Shown: positions 1 to 11,369, counted from the stretch's first letter. The stretch: 64,000 nucleotides of DNA from Perkinsus olseni (GCA_013115135.1 JABANP010000012.1:1-64000), one strand, 5' to 3'. Translations and numbers: made by a program. The notes: generated by a model not told the origin, from the letters alone.

Positions 1-1045
1 TCAAAACTTCCTCTTGTTACGTTACCCTGCTCGTGATCGGGGTTCGTCGTGCTGTTGTGTTGCGCCTCTACTGCCTTGGGGACGCACCACCGTTTGCTGG
101 CTAAGCCGTGACGCTGGGCAGCATAGCCATATCCCACACCCCTAGCTGCACCCGTCCCCGTGCAGGCGCAAAGAATAGTGAGGTATGTGTCAACTCTCGG
201 CGTGTTCGCGCTGCGTCTGATCTATTGCCTGAGCAAGATCCCACGATGAGGGGCCTGCGAGGGGAGCATGGCCGTCTCCCAAGAGCGGCATTCGACAACA
301 ACTCAATGGCAGCGCCGTTTGCTTGCGTCGATTTTCTGTAGAGTACAAACTCGGATCGACGCCAACCGGTCTGGATCCTAGCTTTGACCTCCGACGGCTG
401 TCACGGATACGAGCGCAGTCGTTGCGCGCTAGCACCGGGCCGGCCTAGTCCGACGACCACGCTCGCACCCGTCTCCTCCCAAGCCCCTGTGTTACGGTTT
501 CACATTAGGGATCAGCCTTCGTGCAGCTCCGTCCTCGGGAATGTTCACCCCCTCTGTCTGCGGAGTGTGTCGTTTCCACTGTTAACACAAGAGAGCTCAA
601 AAGTACGATGAGACTATCACCACTTTCAATTATCATCATCAGCATGCAAGGCAGCGAAGCACGCCATGGATTGCCGTCTGGTCAACGCCCATCTCTTCCT
701 AGCCTTCGCCAAGGTTAACTGAGAAATGCCAAAGGCGTGGGTTCAATTCCCGGAGCCAATTTAAGTATCCCAGGTTCCGCATCCAAGAGTCGTTTTTCCC
801 TCCCACTCTCTACTGAAGTGATGCTACTCGGAAAGGTCGACAAATGGCCTTGCAAAATTCAGAGCTTCACTTGGTTCCCGGGCGGAGCGTTAAACTTTAA
901 CAGCAGGAATTATCAACTGCGCATACACGATTCAGTAGGGAGAGAAGGAAATCTTCCGGCCGACGATGACCTCGGTCTGAGAGCATCATTCCTTGGCTTG
1001 ATGAACAGAGCGTATTCAACAGGCTGAACTAATCTCCCTCAGATG
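1..1045. other. Spacer, no gene recognised
   Basis: I find no protein family and no convincing exon chain here. Short open frames occur on both strands but none shows a recognisable motif. At about 727-760 there is a tRNA T-arm-like string (GGGTTCAATTCCC) next to an AGGC stretch, resembling the 3' half of a tRNA or the B box of a tRNA-derived SINE. The rest of a tRNA cloverleaf does not fold, so I treat it as a degenerate repeat, not an RNA gene. Confidence 0.4.
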
Positions 1046-1330
1046 GTACATCGGTGATGCTAGCCTAGCTAAGCCGTACTGTCGTAGGCGTTGGACTTCA
1101 AGCTCACACACACAAGCTCGATAGGTCGAACGTACCAGTGCCTCCTCTTCGACCTCCGGAGAATCTTTGACCGATTTGAACCGGTTAATATTGTCCACAA
1201 TACACCCGTCGACTCCTAGACGACGTATCTGAGTGTCGACTCCCTCAACTGTGCTGTTCTCTTCACCGTATGTGTATCTGAGGAACCAAAAGGTCCCCGG
1301 TTCGATCCCCGCAGCCGCCATCTGTCTTAC
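1046..1330. repeat. Dispersed repeat copy 1 with a B-box-like motif
   Basis: A block of about 55 bases at 1046-1100 (core ACATCGGTG, then CTAAGCCGT, then GGCGTTGGAC) recurs in diverged form at 4983-5035 and 61533-61590. About 200 bases downstream, at 1298-1310, lies a tRNA T-arm/B-box-like string (GGTTCGATCCCC). This could be a tRNA-derived SINE whose ends I cannot fix, because no target duplication is visible. The three copies share order and spacing of the core words, which makes chance unlikely. Confidence 0.45.
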
Positions 1331-1620
1331 AACAGGAGATCTTTCCGCTTGCACTCTTTCGCCCATTCTTTGTTATTCATAATCCAATTAACTTCGCCAC
1401 AGATTCCCGTGAGCTCCGTCGCCACGCAAAAGTCAATCGCCGCGTATGGATTCGCCTGGAAAAAACAACTCAGCGGATAAATTGAAATTTGTTGAAACGC
1501 CAACCGAGTTGAGTTTAACTAAATTTTATACATCACTGAGGATTCATTTTTTCTTCTTGAAAGTCGGCCCATTAGGCACTATCGCCATCTTGATTTACTT
1601 TCAATACCCTATAGATTACG

Positions 1621-1635
1621 ATACCCCTGGGGTAT
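1621..1635. repeat. Perfect 15-nt palindrome (7-1-7)
   Basis: The arms ATACCCC and GGGGTAT flank a single T. It lies in AT-rich spacer downstream of the GDPD gene and belongs to the window-wide set of perfect inverted repeats with a one-base spacer. Confidence 0.8.
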
Positions 1636-2039
1636 GCTGCCGCCACTAGGGTGAAACATTCGAAAAATAGCAACGAGGCCTCACCCAGACAAACGCCGAG
1701 GGGGACCCTATATACGCGCAATATGGACCTTTCAGTAAAAGGGCCTCCCTGAGGTATTCGACATCCTCGCTTTTCCTCGCTTTAGCGGTGCAATCGATAG
1801 TCATACAGTTCGTAAGTTAAGTTTCAAGTAATCATCATTTCCCTATGATCAACGATCTCGCGTTAACTCAGGGGACCGGGCGTAGCCCTGACAAGGCCCT
1901 CCTGGCCGAATCCTGAGCTACCTCGAATGGCAAGGATCGACGGCAAATAGCCTTAGATATATCAGTAGTCCAGGTATGATTAATCAAATATAATACCACA
2001 CCAAAGATTCCGCTCTCATTTCTGTCGACACCCCCTTAC

Positions 2040-3502
2040 ATTGCGAACATCAGTAAAGTCCACCTCGGTGTTATCATGCTCATCCTCATATCCAAACCAC
2101 ACGTTGAATATAACAGGAAATCGGGCCTGCTTCCGTCTAAGAGTCACGCACAGCTCGGGGTCGAACGAGGAGAACATGAACCTGACAAGAGGACGGGATT
2201 TGAAAATTTCCGGGAAATTGCAAGCTTACATTCTCTCCTGAGACATGCCAAAGTTCACCACATCTTGCAAGATCACATCGACGACGGTGTTTCTGCTGTG
2301 ACACGACCTCGAGGGGAATCTTCTGACCGTTTCAGGTGTCGGGTATCTAAGATTGAAGCAAGCATAGGCTGGAGATATCTTAGGTTGAAGCAAGCATAAG
2401 CTAGAGGATACCCAAGCTCACTTTATCTCAACGAGAGCCCCCAGACTGTTGGGCGTCCCCTCCAGCACACAGCGAAGCGTCGGTAGCCCGTCGTGCATGT
2501 TGATAACACTAGAGCGTTGCTCCACCTCGCTCGACGAGTTCCCACGTAGAAGCCCCAGCGAGCTCTCACACCGGTTGTAGGTGACGAAAGATGTAGCACG
2601 ACGGGAGTTCTTCGACAGGGCAACAGGCGCGACACTCTGAGTAGAATAGAAGATCATCTACTAACGGCAGGTGATAGTCACCCTTCTCGATCGGGCTTGG
2701 TGATGGCGACGATCCTTGCGGCTCCTCGAGGTCTCGTCCATGGTCGTGAGACCCTCCTTGGAGAGGGCTGTGATCGGAAGAGTTACAGACTGGCCGTAGG
2801 AGGCTGTTATTTGCAAGTCGTGATAGACCATTGGCTGCTTGTCCGAAGTGAGGAAGACGTCGAATTCAACCTAACGAAAATCCACCCCAACCATACCGCC
2901 GCCCCCCCTGTGAACTCTCATCTCCCCCCAAGGGCTAATGTACTCAGTATGTGAGTGCGGACCGAGGTACACTGGTCCAGGAAGCCTCAATTTCCGCATG
3001 TGGCATAGTGGCCTCATTTTTGCGTGCGGAATTTACTTCACGTTGACGGACCGTACCCCAGCGCCACTGTCTCACAGCATTAGCGCCATATTTGGCAGCC
3101 TGGTTGAACGCCAACAGCGTATTCTCCCGGATCCTCGACCCCTGTTCGTCGCTCCCAATGCCACGGTGGCCAATGATCATCACATCCTTGGTCTGTCTCG
3201 CATTACTCAGAGGCCCACCAAGGGCCTCGTGATAATATTCACTCAGCTGAGCTATGACGACAAAACGAAGGTCGATAGTGCCAACTTTCCGCCAAGACGT
3301 GGGATGGTACAACTCCCGCACCTGTGACCATACGGGCTTGCATGAAGCAACGCAACCTGCGGCTTACAATGAGGTTTGTCGAGCTGCATGACTGTATCTC
3401 GGACAGGTCCTCGAAGCCGATAGTAGTGCCTGTTACGTTAATTAACTCGAAGGTCCCCCGCCGGAAGGCCGTCTCATGATGCCCAGGACATCGCGAATGC
3501 AC
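2040..3502 (-). CDS. Glycerophosphodiester phosphodiesterase (GDPD domain), multi-exon, ends not fixed
   Basis: GDPD enzymes hydrolyse glycerophosphodiesters to glycerol-3-phosphate and an alcohol through a Mg/Ca-dependent TIM barrel. Exons read on the minus strand: >=3502-3368, 3321-3076, 2870-2682, 2636-2422, 2346-2230 and 2181-2040. All junctions are GT/AG and keep frame. The 3321-3076 exon carries the catalytic IIGHRG loop and RENTLLAFNQA. The 2870 exon opens with VEFDVFLTSD and MVYHD (metal-binding E/D and second His). The 2636 exon ends with PTLRCVLEG and LVEIK, and the 2181 exon has FSSFDPELC, all in GDPD order. The region before HRG resembles the beta-rich part preceding the GDPD domain in fungal GDE1-type proteins. 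The first exon and the exons below 2040 were not found. In the 2347-2421 intron a roughly 34-base unit is tandemly duplicated, duplicating the acceptor. Confident on family, less so on exact splice sites. Confidence 0.85.
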
Positions 3503-3762
3503 GTAGACTCAGAGTTCAGTCGTCGGAGCGCCACTTTGTGCGAGTAGAGTCGCTCTCAAAGCCTGCGGCATAACATTCTAGAGATATTGCGTTCAATTGT
3601 GGTAGCTATTCTTTAGGTGATCGATTTAACTGAGTACAACAATATTGAATGAACAGCACCGAGTTCGCAGTACCAAATTTCCCACGATACTCATGTTCTC
3701 ATGCAGGACATCACGTTAGAGACTTTCCTGCCTGGATGAAAAAGCGTGAGAGGAGTTTCGAA

Positions 3763-4130
3763 CTACTGCAGCAACAGCAGCAGCAAAGCATACGAACCCG
3801 TGGCACTTTTTAGACACGCCACCCGTGTCAAACAGCGCTTACGACCTACGATGTTGGCACTGAGAAGAGCATCAAATTGTTATGTATCAATTGCTATGCT
3901 CAGCAGGACACCTCCTTTGGGACTTTCCTCGCGCCCGCATTGGATAGAAAAGAGAAACAACGAAGCTCTGAACTTGGCCCTTACCCGACAAAATGAAAAT
4001 ACTAGTACAACAGCAGTAAAGCATACGAAGCCATAATACAACTAAGACGGTCCACTAGGATCGAACAGCACTCACGGCCGATGATGTCCTCCGGTGATTC
4101 AGCTCTCACGAGTTCAATCGTTGCACTCTC
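3763..4130. repeat. Two diverged direct copies of a ~120-bp block
   Basis: The block starting at about 3763 (CAGCAGCAAAGCATACGAA) recurs at about 4008 (CAGCAGTAAAGCATACGAA). The similarity continues through words such as GACACGCC/GACGGTCC, CAAACAGCGCT/CGAACAGCACT and ACGATG/CGATGA. The first copy includes a short CAG/CAA run. No coding function is seen. Confidence 0.5.
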
Positions 4131-4466
4131 CGAGAAGCTCAGACACTCAGCCGAGGGGCCGCAACCTTCCTCACTGGTGTCACCATTCCGTATCACCACT
4201 TTGCGAGCTCGACTATCTTCACCACTATCGAATAGAGTCACACGGAGGAAGTAACTGGCAGAGTAAATCTCTCATTACCCGAGCTGGCCGACGATAGCTT
4301 CTGTGCATAGCCTCATGTTCAGAGGCTCCAAGGGCCAGGGTCGTCGTGTACGTAAAACCAAAGCGGTCTGTCCGCTTTTTTTCACAGTGCGCAACGGTGG
4401 AAATTGTTTACACAACACCCGAGAATCTCAGAGTCAGAACCGAAATTGTCAGAGTTACTAACAGAC

Positions 4467-4721
4467 TTACTCGTTGCTAGTAGCGTTATCATCGTCAATC
4501 AGCTCCACACAATCTCCTGGAGCTTCTACAAAAATATGACAGCGGCTGGCCACGCCGTCTTCGACCTCTGACTCGGAAGAGCTGTCCTCAACGACGTGGG
4601 ACTCTTCTTCGTCTTCGAAGGCGACCTTTCTCTCTGGGGAGCCGCCAGAAACGGTGTCAGAGATCGATGACCAGCTGTTGTGTGAAGACGCTGTGACGGG
4701 ACGAGCTGTGGGGTGGGACAT
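4467..4721 (-). CDS. Small acidic, serine-rich hypothetical protein
   Basis: An uninterrupted 84-codon frame opens with ATG. Its product has a Ser/Thr-rich start, then clusters of Glu/Asp/Ser (EDEEES, SSSESEVED) and an acidic end. Composition like this fits a disordered nuclear or regulatory protein, or the first exon of a larger gene. I recognise no family and see no partner exon upstream or downstream. The spacer on both sides holds only repeats. It could be a chance frame. Confidence 0.3.
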   Translation of the reverse strand: MSHPTARPVTASSHNSWSSISDTVSGGSPERKVAFEDEEESHVVEDSSSESEVEDGVASRCHIFVEAPGDCVELIDDDNATSNE

Positions 4722-4982
4722 GAAGCACTAGAGCCAGTCAAAGACCTCGAGCTTCTACTGGCAAGACAGAAAGGGTTGCAGACCGTTCGAGAGACGTTGG
4801 CTGCTGTTGGCAGCTAAACATTGAACTCCTCCTCGGTCACAGAAAATGATCCTGATCACGGTGATGACCACAGGCTGTGGTCCACAGCGGTGCGGTGTCA
4901 CAAAGCAAGCATAGTCAGCGGTTGTGAGAAACCGCCAACTAACGAAAGGTGGGGTGATGGGAACGCTACAGAAAGTCCCTAA

Positions 4983-5035
4983 CTGAACACATCGGTGCTA
5001 GTCTAAGTAAGCCGGAACCGACGTTAGACTACACA
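4983..5035. repeat. Dispersed repeat copy 2
   Basis: It shares CTGAACACATCGGT, a GTCTAA-GTAAGCCG block and an ACGTTAGAC block with 61533-61590 and, more weakly, with 1046-1100. It sits in otherwise featureless spacer between the acidic ORF and the BT1 gene. Confidence 0.5.
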
Positions 5036-5049
5036 CTTACACACATGAG

Positions 5050-6500
5050 GAAAGAACCTTGAGACTAGCTCTAATCAATCAAGCTAAATTAGTGTGAAGC
5101 AAAGGCAGACCGATACCGCGAAGTGCATCACCGATGCCGAGGGCGGTTCTTCAAGCTCATCAGCCCTCTTGATAACGAGAAGCATTCTTTAACACCCTCA
5201 GGAATGTTAACCATCGCCACGTGAGTTCGTCGGAACTTCCGACGAAGAAGGGATCAACTCGTGACGTCACCAGTGTCCTTGTCAGGGAGGGTGTCGAGAA
5301 CGGCACCGTCAAGGCGGCGTGTTCTCATTTCGAATGCCGGCTACGCTGCATGATACCCTACACGAAACCTGTGTAGTGTAGAGTGGTGCAAACATTGGTC
5401 CGTGACGCGCTCGCCCAGGTGGCTAGTTACTCCTAGCTATACCTTAGCTCTACTGATATAGTCTGTAATCTGTCGTCGCCTGTCCGTTGTAGGGATCAGC
5501 GGCGTCAGCCATTGTACGTGTGTATCTGTTAGTTTGGTGAGCGTGCTGGCTCAATTTTGCCCACCCTCTGCCACCCGGGTAATTTTACTGTCTGCATCTT
5601 GGACGTGCAATCCACAGCTGTCGGTGGATGGCAGTCCGATGGTCCAGAGTTGATCGGCTGGGCGGGACGAGTCGAGTTGACGAGTTTTGGGTGGGAAGCT
5701 GCGATCGGGCCTAGGTTTGCATGATCACGACTGTGTTGTTATTTCCCTTTTGACTCAACAAAACCATGCTTCAGCCAGTAACAGGGATATAGGAAGAGAT
5801 ACTGATCTGATGCTTAAATATGCACCACAACATCGTAATAACATTAAAACAAAGTCGTCTAGCGAGGAGGGACAAATGCACAGCCTAGCTCAGAGAATTA
5901 CACGAGAGTATCACAAATTATGGTACCCATGACGGAGGGAGTTCACAACACTGATTGGACTTGAACTCAACGCTACTTTAGAAATCAAGAGACTCCCTAA
6001 GACCAGAAACCGTCCCCAAAAGATACGCTCTTTAGCATGACTAATGAGAGGCGACTTGCCAGGAGAGCATTGTCGATCTTGAAGGGCGGCAAATCACCTA
6101 ATAATTTACCGACATAGCGGTCCGCTCATAGCGGACGACGACCATGAAGATAAGACTAGCGAACGCAGCATGGACCCCACTGAACCGGAGTCCTCCCACG
6201 GTACTAACGATCAGGACAAAAACGATTCAACTCAGCGTTCGAGGGAAAGATATTGGGATAGACAAATCACGACATGACAGAATTGATCTTCCATTTTGGA
6301 GGTGATGAACCTTCATTGTCCAAACAGCAGACGACGACGACATTTTCCTTTAGACACAGAATCGGTGTTGTTGAACACTGCAGAAAGCAGCAATGCTAAT
6401 ACTAGGCCTTCTCGGAGAAGGAGCGAAGCTTGCATCATTCGCGCAACCTACCCAACATACGCGTTAGTTTCCGAGTAGTATCAAACAAGAACGAAGAGCT
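5050..6500. other. Spacer, no gene recognised
   Basis: No frame here has family motifs. A stretch at about 5660-5695 (GGGCGGGAC, then GACGAGTTT, then GGGTGGG) is repeated at 27145-27182, and GTAGAGTGGTGCAAA at 5377 recurs at 27233 but in a different order. This indicates dispersed repeat fragments rather than a gene. Confidence 0.4.
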
Positions 6501-6518
6501 CGAGCTTTCGTCTCCATA

Positions 6519-8240
6519 CTAAGCACTAATATAATCTTTATCTTGAACTACAGAATCAGCGGCCTTGTCACTGAAGGAAGAACCCTTCTCGTATTCCTTA
6601 GAGATCTTCTTCCTTTGCAACCATCTCTCAAGCGGGGAACCGGAGGTCGCTGAGGCGTCATCGCCGTCGGCAAAGATACGCTCATTCATCCTTGCATTTG
6701 GAATCAACCACAGAAAGAAGAGCGACGTGACGCTGATTCCTATCAAAATCAAGGACACGATCCACAGGTTGTCGAACGTGGCAGACTCATCGACGCCAGG
6801 GAGGCCTCGTGGGACAACTCCAAGAAGTTCACTGATGTAGCCCGAGATGGGTGGAGTGACGTTCTGGCTGTAGTTGGACAAGGACGCCAATAGAGCGAAC
6901 ATAGTGGCTTCCATGTTCTTCGGGCACAAGTGAGACAGGATGAGAAACCCCGGCATGAACTGTATGATAGAGACCGCGGATACCAACGCGGTGCTGCCAA
7001 TGACAAAGACCTGATCGGGTATCCCTATGCGAAGGTTGAGACGTGAGAAGACTATAGGGTCTCCCAGTTGCATCACGATCAGCATCACGGTCATCGTCCA
7101 GTAAACTGTGCGATACTTCCAGTTTTTCATGAACTTTCCAAAAGCAAAAATGGCAAGAACGGAGCAGAGCTGGCCGACTGTCCCCAAGACTGAGCCGTAG
7201 AAGATATCGGAGAAGTGGGGACCGGCGGGGTACTGCTGCTCATCGTTGGTGAAGAAGTAGATAGAAGGACCACCAACGGAAATTATGGTCACTTGGGATA
7301 TGGCATTGAAAAGCATAAGCTTCCCAATCACCGGTTTCATGACGCAAAAAGCACCGCCAGTGAGAAGGGTGACAGTCAAAATGGCGGTGACGAAGGCGAC
7401 CGTATTAGACTGAGCAGCCAAGGTGATTATAGAATACCCGACTGCTGTGAGCCCAACGACGACAGACAGAATGGCGACAGCCTTCTGATCGCCCCACAGA
7501 TGTGTACGATGGGCCTTGGCTTCCTCCTTGGTCACGCGGCTTTCCTCGAAGAAGTTGAGGCACGCTGGTATGATGACTGTTGAGGAAGTGAATATCGTGG
7601 TCAACATAGCCCACTGAGCGCCACCCAGCCCCCAGACACCCTCGGCATACTCGACGATGAAACCGACGAGGAGGGTGGCGATCAGACCCAGTAGCTGGTT
7701 ACCAGCCCAGACATAGCTGACCAACGCCGGCCCCGAATCGGGAACGCCGGCCAGACGGCGAGAGTACACGGCTTCGGCTAGCAGATCATATCCCATCAGT
7801 TGCAGATTTGCCATGAAAAACCCAACCGTCGCAATCGGGGCGTTACTTTCAACCAGCTCGAGAGACACCGTGAGAATCGTACCACCCAGGCCGAGGAGGC
7901 TCAGTATAATCATATAAGGGAGCTTATGGTAACCGAATATGGGAAGGGAATCCGAGATGACCCCCAACCACGGCTTCATCGCCCAAGGCATGAAGATGAC
8001 GGAGTACAAGCGGTCCATGTCGGGGCCGTTGACATTCATGGCTCGGAAGTAGAAGCGAACACTCGAAGCGAGCATGACGTAGCTGTAGCCTTTGGCCCAG
8101 TGGTTCGTAAAGTGCAGCAGCAAAATGAGTTTCCATCCAAAATGCTTGCATAGCATCGAGATCGCCCCGACCACGGGGATCTTCTCGATCAGGCTTGCTC
8201 GAGCTGCGGAAGTCCGGGAAAATGCGGCCGGGAGGGGCAT
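6519..8240 (-). CDS. Folate/biopterin transporter family (BT1) membrane protein
   Basis: The frame encodes 573 residues with about 12 hydrophobic spans and no introns. The family (BT1/FBT, major facilitator superfamily) carries folates, pterins or related solutes across membranes in kinetoplastids, plants, cyanobacteria and alveolates. Family features seen: a short cytosolic N-terminus, YFRAMNVNGPDMDRLY followed by PWAMKPWLGVISDSLPI (the conserved loop after the second span), LMGYDLLAEAVYSRRL, and a late PGFLILSHLCPKNMEATMFAL segment. The C-terminus is hydrophilic and charged. The first ATG of the frame at 8240 is used; the frame stays open upstream only to a GTG, so a slightly longer N-terminus is possible. 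The substrate cannot be read from sequence, because alveolate genomes carry several paralogs. Adjacent spacers contain no other gene, and no promoter element is evident. Confidence 0.92.
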   Translation of the reverse strand: MPLPAAFSRTSAARASLIEKIPVVGAISMLCKHFGWKLILLLHFTNHWAKGYSYVMLASSVRFYFRAMNVNGPDMDRLYSVIFMPWAMKPWLGVISDSLPIFGYHKLPYMIILSLLGLGGTILTVSLELVESNAPIATVGFFMANLQLMGYDLLAEAVYSRRLAGVPDSGPALVSYVWAGNQLLGLIATLLVGFIVEYAEGVWGLGGAQWAMLTTIFTSSTVIIPACLNFFEESRVTKEEAKAHRTHLWGDQKAVAILSVVVGLTAVGYSIITLAAQSNTVAFVTAILTVTLLTGGAFCVMKPVIGKLMLFNAISQVTIISVGGPSIYFFTNDEQQYPAGPHFSDIFYGSVLGTVGQLCSVLAIFAFGKFMKNWKYRTVYWTMTVMLIVMQLGDPIVFSRLNLRIGIPDQVFVIGSTALVSAVSIIQFMPGFLILSHLCPKNMEATMFALLASLSNYSQNVTPPISGYISELLGVVPRGLPGVDESATFDNLWIVSLILIGISVTSLFFLWLIPNARMNERIFADGDDASATSGSPLERWLQRKKISKEYEKGSSFSDKAADSVVQDKDYISA

Positions 8241-8584
8241 AGCCGAAAGTGATGACCAACGCCTGCCATTGGGGTGCACGACACCGCTTGTGCGTGAGAC
8301 TCGACTATAGCAGAGGCAGTTGAATCAACACTGGGACCAACCAACCGAGTTGAGTTGTCCCAGTGCTGGACGAGGGCGCTGTGGGCATAGCTAACTACCG
8401 AGATCGATTAACTCACAAGTACGCATGTACATAGGCGCGCCGAATTCAGCTCCAGGCGGCTCCCGGGGGGGCTGCACTGAATGCGAAGCATGGTCGTATA
8501 CTGTGACGAAACTATGACCACACTGTAGTCATTCTGGTAGCCCGGCTTATGCATACGGCATACGACGCACTACCGAGCTCCTGT

Positions 8585-8638
8585 TAGGTACTACCTAATA
8601 GGTAGCGCATACTCGGGTGTACTGCCAGATTCTGGCAG
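8585..8638. repeat. Cluster of three perfect one-base-spacer palindromes
   Basis: TAGGTA-C-TACCTA spans 8585-8597. It overlaps TACCTA-A-TAGGTA at 8592-8604, and CTGCCAGA-T-TCTGGCAG follows at 8622-8638. The first two share an arm and would be mutually exclusive hairpins. They lie about 350 bases 5' of the BT1 start codon. TGTGCATGCGTGCAA, a word found elsewhere in spacers, follows at 8651. Confidence 0.75.
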
Positions 8639-9100
8639 CCAGAACCTTTATGTGCATGCGTGCAAGGGCTGGTCGCGGGGACGTGGGAAGAGTGAAGGCA
8701 TTCCATACCTCCGTGATATAGTGGCCTTGAATACTCGTGGGAGTCGCTCGACTGCGACGTTAAACACCGGTGTTACGGGTGCTGTGGCGACAACAGCGAC
8801 TGTTGTCTCAACCGCAACCGTAGATGTGTTACACATCATGTGTACAAGCACCCTGACCGCGGGCCGATACGGGTATGTGCGAATCCCTGCTTGTGGAGCT
8901 TATTCTGGAAAATGGAGTACCATGTACTTGCTTTCCCCAATGGGCCCACAGAGGTGATCATATCGCCCGTTCAAAACCTCGATCAAGGAAACAGCCGGCG
9001 GCTGCTGCTGCTGCCGCGGCACACAACAATATGAGCAAACACCTTTCTGCAGTAGCTTCCTTCGTATTTGACATGGCATTGGCGATTTTAAATTTCCCAG

Positions 9101-9255
9101 AGCCGCGAAAATGAAAGTTCCAAGGACCAGCCACGAATATTGAAGGGTCGAATGTGAATTTGAAGTTCCTTATTTCGAAATTGAAAGTCCCTTCGTGTCG
9201 AAATTGAACTTACGAAGGATTAACGTGCGAATTCGAAAGTCCCACCACGGAATTG
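9101..9255. repeat. Degenerate tandem repeat (GAAATTGAAAGTCCC-like unit)
   Basis: Five or more diverged copies of a unit around (C)GAAATTGAAAGTYCC, with spacing of about 20-30 bases, run through this stretch (for example ATGAAAGTTCCAAGG, GAATTTGAAGTTCC, CGAAATTGAAAGTCCC, CGAATTCGAAAGTCCC). No coding function is seen. Confidence 0.55.
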
Positions 9256-9581
9256 AGAGTTCTTGGTAGCAATCCTCCCACAGGAGGATCAGCGGGAGTG
9301 AAATTCACACAAGCAGAGGACATGTGCGTGGAGCCTGCTACGAGGTGCTTCAATAACGCTAGAGCTAGTGGACTGCAAGCATAAGAAACTGTAGAATCAC
9401 CAATGGTTGTACGCGCGGATGTGAGCTGAACCCAGCCCTCCGCACCCTGGATGTGGAGGTAGGACACCAGGCAAAATTAGGCGGTTTCACGCGTAAGAAG
9501 CTTAAGAATGCTTCTTTAAGGAGAATTTTGAAATAGGCCCCAGAGGCCGCTGCCTTGGTCCGTTGTGGACACAGAGTCAGG

Positions 9582-9726
9582 TGGTCTCTGCCAGAGACCA
9601 GAGAGTTTCTGGTACCCTACTGAACAGTAGTGGTGGGCACCGAACATGATTTGGTGCGGCTCTGACGATGCAATCGAGGAAATAAATAGAAGTCTGGCCA
9701 CAGAGGCAGACTTCACAGTCAGAGCC
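9582..9726. repeat. Hairpin cluster in spacer
   Basis: TGGTCTCT-GCC-AGAGACCA spans 9582-9600 and CTACTG-AA-CAGTAG 9617-9630. A 9-bp outer stem (GGCTCTGAC at 9658-9666 pairing with GTCAGAGCC at 9718-9726) encloses an 8-bp inner stem (GAAGTCTG 9689-9696 with CAGACTTC 9707-9714). All stems are perfect and mutually unrelated in sequence. Confidence 0.75.
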
Positions 9727-9982
9727 CTACCACGTGCTGTTCACACTCCCAACTTCTGCATCATGGGTATTTTAACGTGCGGAATAGATATTCCCGTTTC
9801 AGATTCGTACATCCAACTTCGCTCGCCTCGGCGAACATGCACCGGATGGCTCCATTGTCGAACTAGATGTTGAAAAGGTGTATTTGTGATGGAGAAATGC
9901 CTTTGCTCGGGTTCGACCCGTGACCGTCATTCGTATTCAAAACTGCAACTCTATTGTGAATGTCCCGCTGGAATTCGAACCT

Positions 9983-10038
9983 GGTCTACCGCTTTAAGAA
10001 GTTCTTGAAGCGGTAGACCCGCTTCTTGACAAGAAGCG
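9983..10038. repeat. Adjacent long hairpins, tRNA-like context
   Basis: A nearly perfect 37-base inverted repeat (9983-10019) has 12-bp outer arms, GGTCTACCGCTT and its complement. A perfect 8-3-8 hairpin follows immediately (10020-10038). On the minus strand the second hairpin would place GTC in an anticodon-like loop, and GGTTCGAATTCC lies where a T-arm would be. The acceptor ends (about 10068 and 9961) do not pair and the T-stem is poor, so this looks like a tRNA-derived or tRNA-mimicking structure rather than a working tRNA gene. Confidence 0.7.
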
Positions 10039-10201
10039 ATGATTGACCGCTGGACCAATTTGCTCCGACCAAATCGACATTAACCACACTGTCTGGACTC
10101 TTATGTTTCCTAAGTGAGGTCTGTCTTGAGGCTTAAGTTGAGGTTTCCAGCCCGTAATACGCATTCGCTTCGCGTTGGCAACGGAATATGCTTCCCGGCT
10201 C

Positions 10202-10244
10202 ATCGGCGATCTCTGACCCAGGACCTGGGTCTCAGATCACCGAT
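10202..10244. repeat. Long interrupted hairpin
   Basis: The core GACCCAGG-A-CCTGGGTC (10215-10231) is flanked by further pairing GATCT/AGATC and ATCGG/CCGAT. This gives a stem of about 20 bp with a few mismatches around a one-base loop. Confidence 0.75.
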
Positions 10245-10832
10245 ACGGACGAGTACCAACTAAGAGCAAGCTGTACAAGAACCGATACTACTATCGTGAT
10301 GATGACACACACACAATAGCACACACAGTGGCACTGGCTAAGTCGCAGCCTAGCCGTTGTTGTTTGGGTACATAACTGACTGGTACTGCCTGTGCTGTGA
10401 ATTGATCGTTATTACCGTGTTGTTCAAGGTTTATTCCCATTCGTAGGATCTCTCCGCATTACGTCCAGTTCCCAAATCTTTCAGGCGTGCCCGTGGCACT
10501 TTGTCTTACTGGGGCATATTTGGCGTAGATGCTCGGCTGTCCGGTTTCATGTTTCCTCCGTTCGAGACTGAGCTCATCGCGATCTGGGCTGAAGGATGGA
10601 CTGTGAAGTTGAAAAGTGGATGTGCGGCAGACCCACTACGAGTGGATCTGTGACAGATCATCTTTGTCAGGGCGACCCGGGCCGGGCCTCTCTAACGGCC
10701 CATCACTGAGTTGGCAGATAAAGAACGGCCATAGGCTATGGCCCATAGCTCGGCCCGAGCAAAAGTACGCGTGACGAGTCGTCACTGACGACTAACATAC
10801 GCAATCACACTGAGGGGCGGTGGTGGAGAGAG

Positions 10833-11358
10833 TGTGTCGTTCCAGTTAGAGTAGATGTAACAACCGAGGGATAGAATGAGCTCCTTACAAGAGGCCGTAG
10901 TCACAAAGGGACGTGGTTCTCGATGTGAAAGGGTCCTCGGTCCAACTTGGAACGATCGGTGGCTGCCACAGGCGAAGCGTCGACTGTGGTTGGAACTGCG
11001 AATCAAGAGGAATCACCGAAATCCACTTGAAGTCACGCAACCGAAGCTCGAGAGTTGCGAAAAGAACTATCAGCAGCACAGCCCTAGATGCACGGGCTGT
11101 GGGAGTACTTGAGTAGATACGACGGACGGGGATAGACTACAGAGGACCGAGTGGTCGACTATAGTCGGGCAAAAGGGATAGACCAACAATGATCTTACAC
11201 AATGAAATACATCTAGCGCTATCGCCCAACGGTTTCTTCGTAGTGCAATCCGTTACACAAAGAAGATACCGGGCGCAAAAAGGGACATGGAGGTCTCAGG
11301 TTCGATCCCGGCCACTCACAGTTTGGGGGCAGCCATCGGATCACGCTGATACGACACA
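10833..11358 (-). repeat. 3' LTR (left copy) of the Pao-like element
   Basis: It starts TGTGTCGT and ends ACGACACA, an 8-bp terminal inverted repeat. It matches 18296-18820 along its whole length with a handful of substitutions and a one-base indel in an A run near 11276. A B-box-like GGTTCGATCCC lies at about 11302. Confidence 0.85.
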
Positions 11359-11369
11359 CCATAGAACCT

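Noticed and set aside
8652..8957. Thr/Val-rich plus-strand frame of 101 codons
   Set aside because: Low complexity (ACT/GCG alternation), a local ACAACAG-CGA-CTGTTGT hairpin and no motif; likely spacer.
9961..10068. Possible tRNA-Asp with a long variable arm on the minus strand
   Set aside because: The anticodon-like and T-arm-like strings are present, but the acceptor ends do not pair and the T-stem fails, so I list it as a hairpin pair only.
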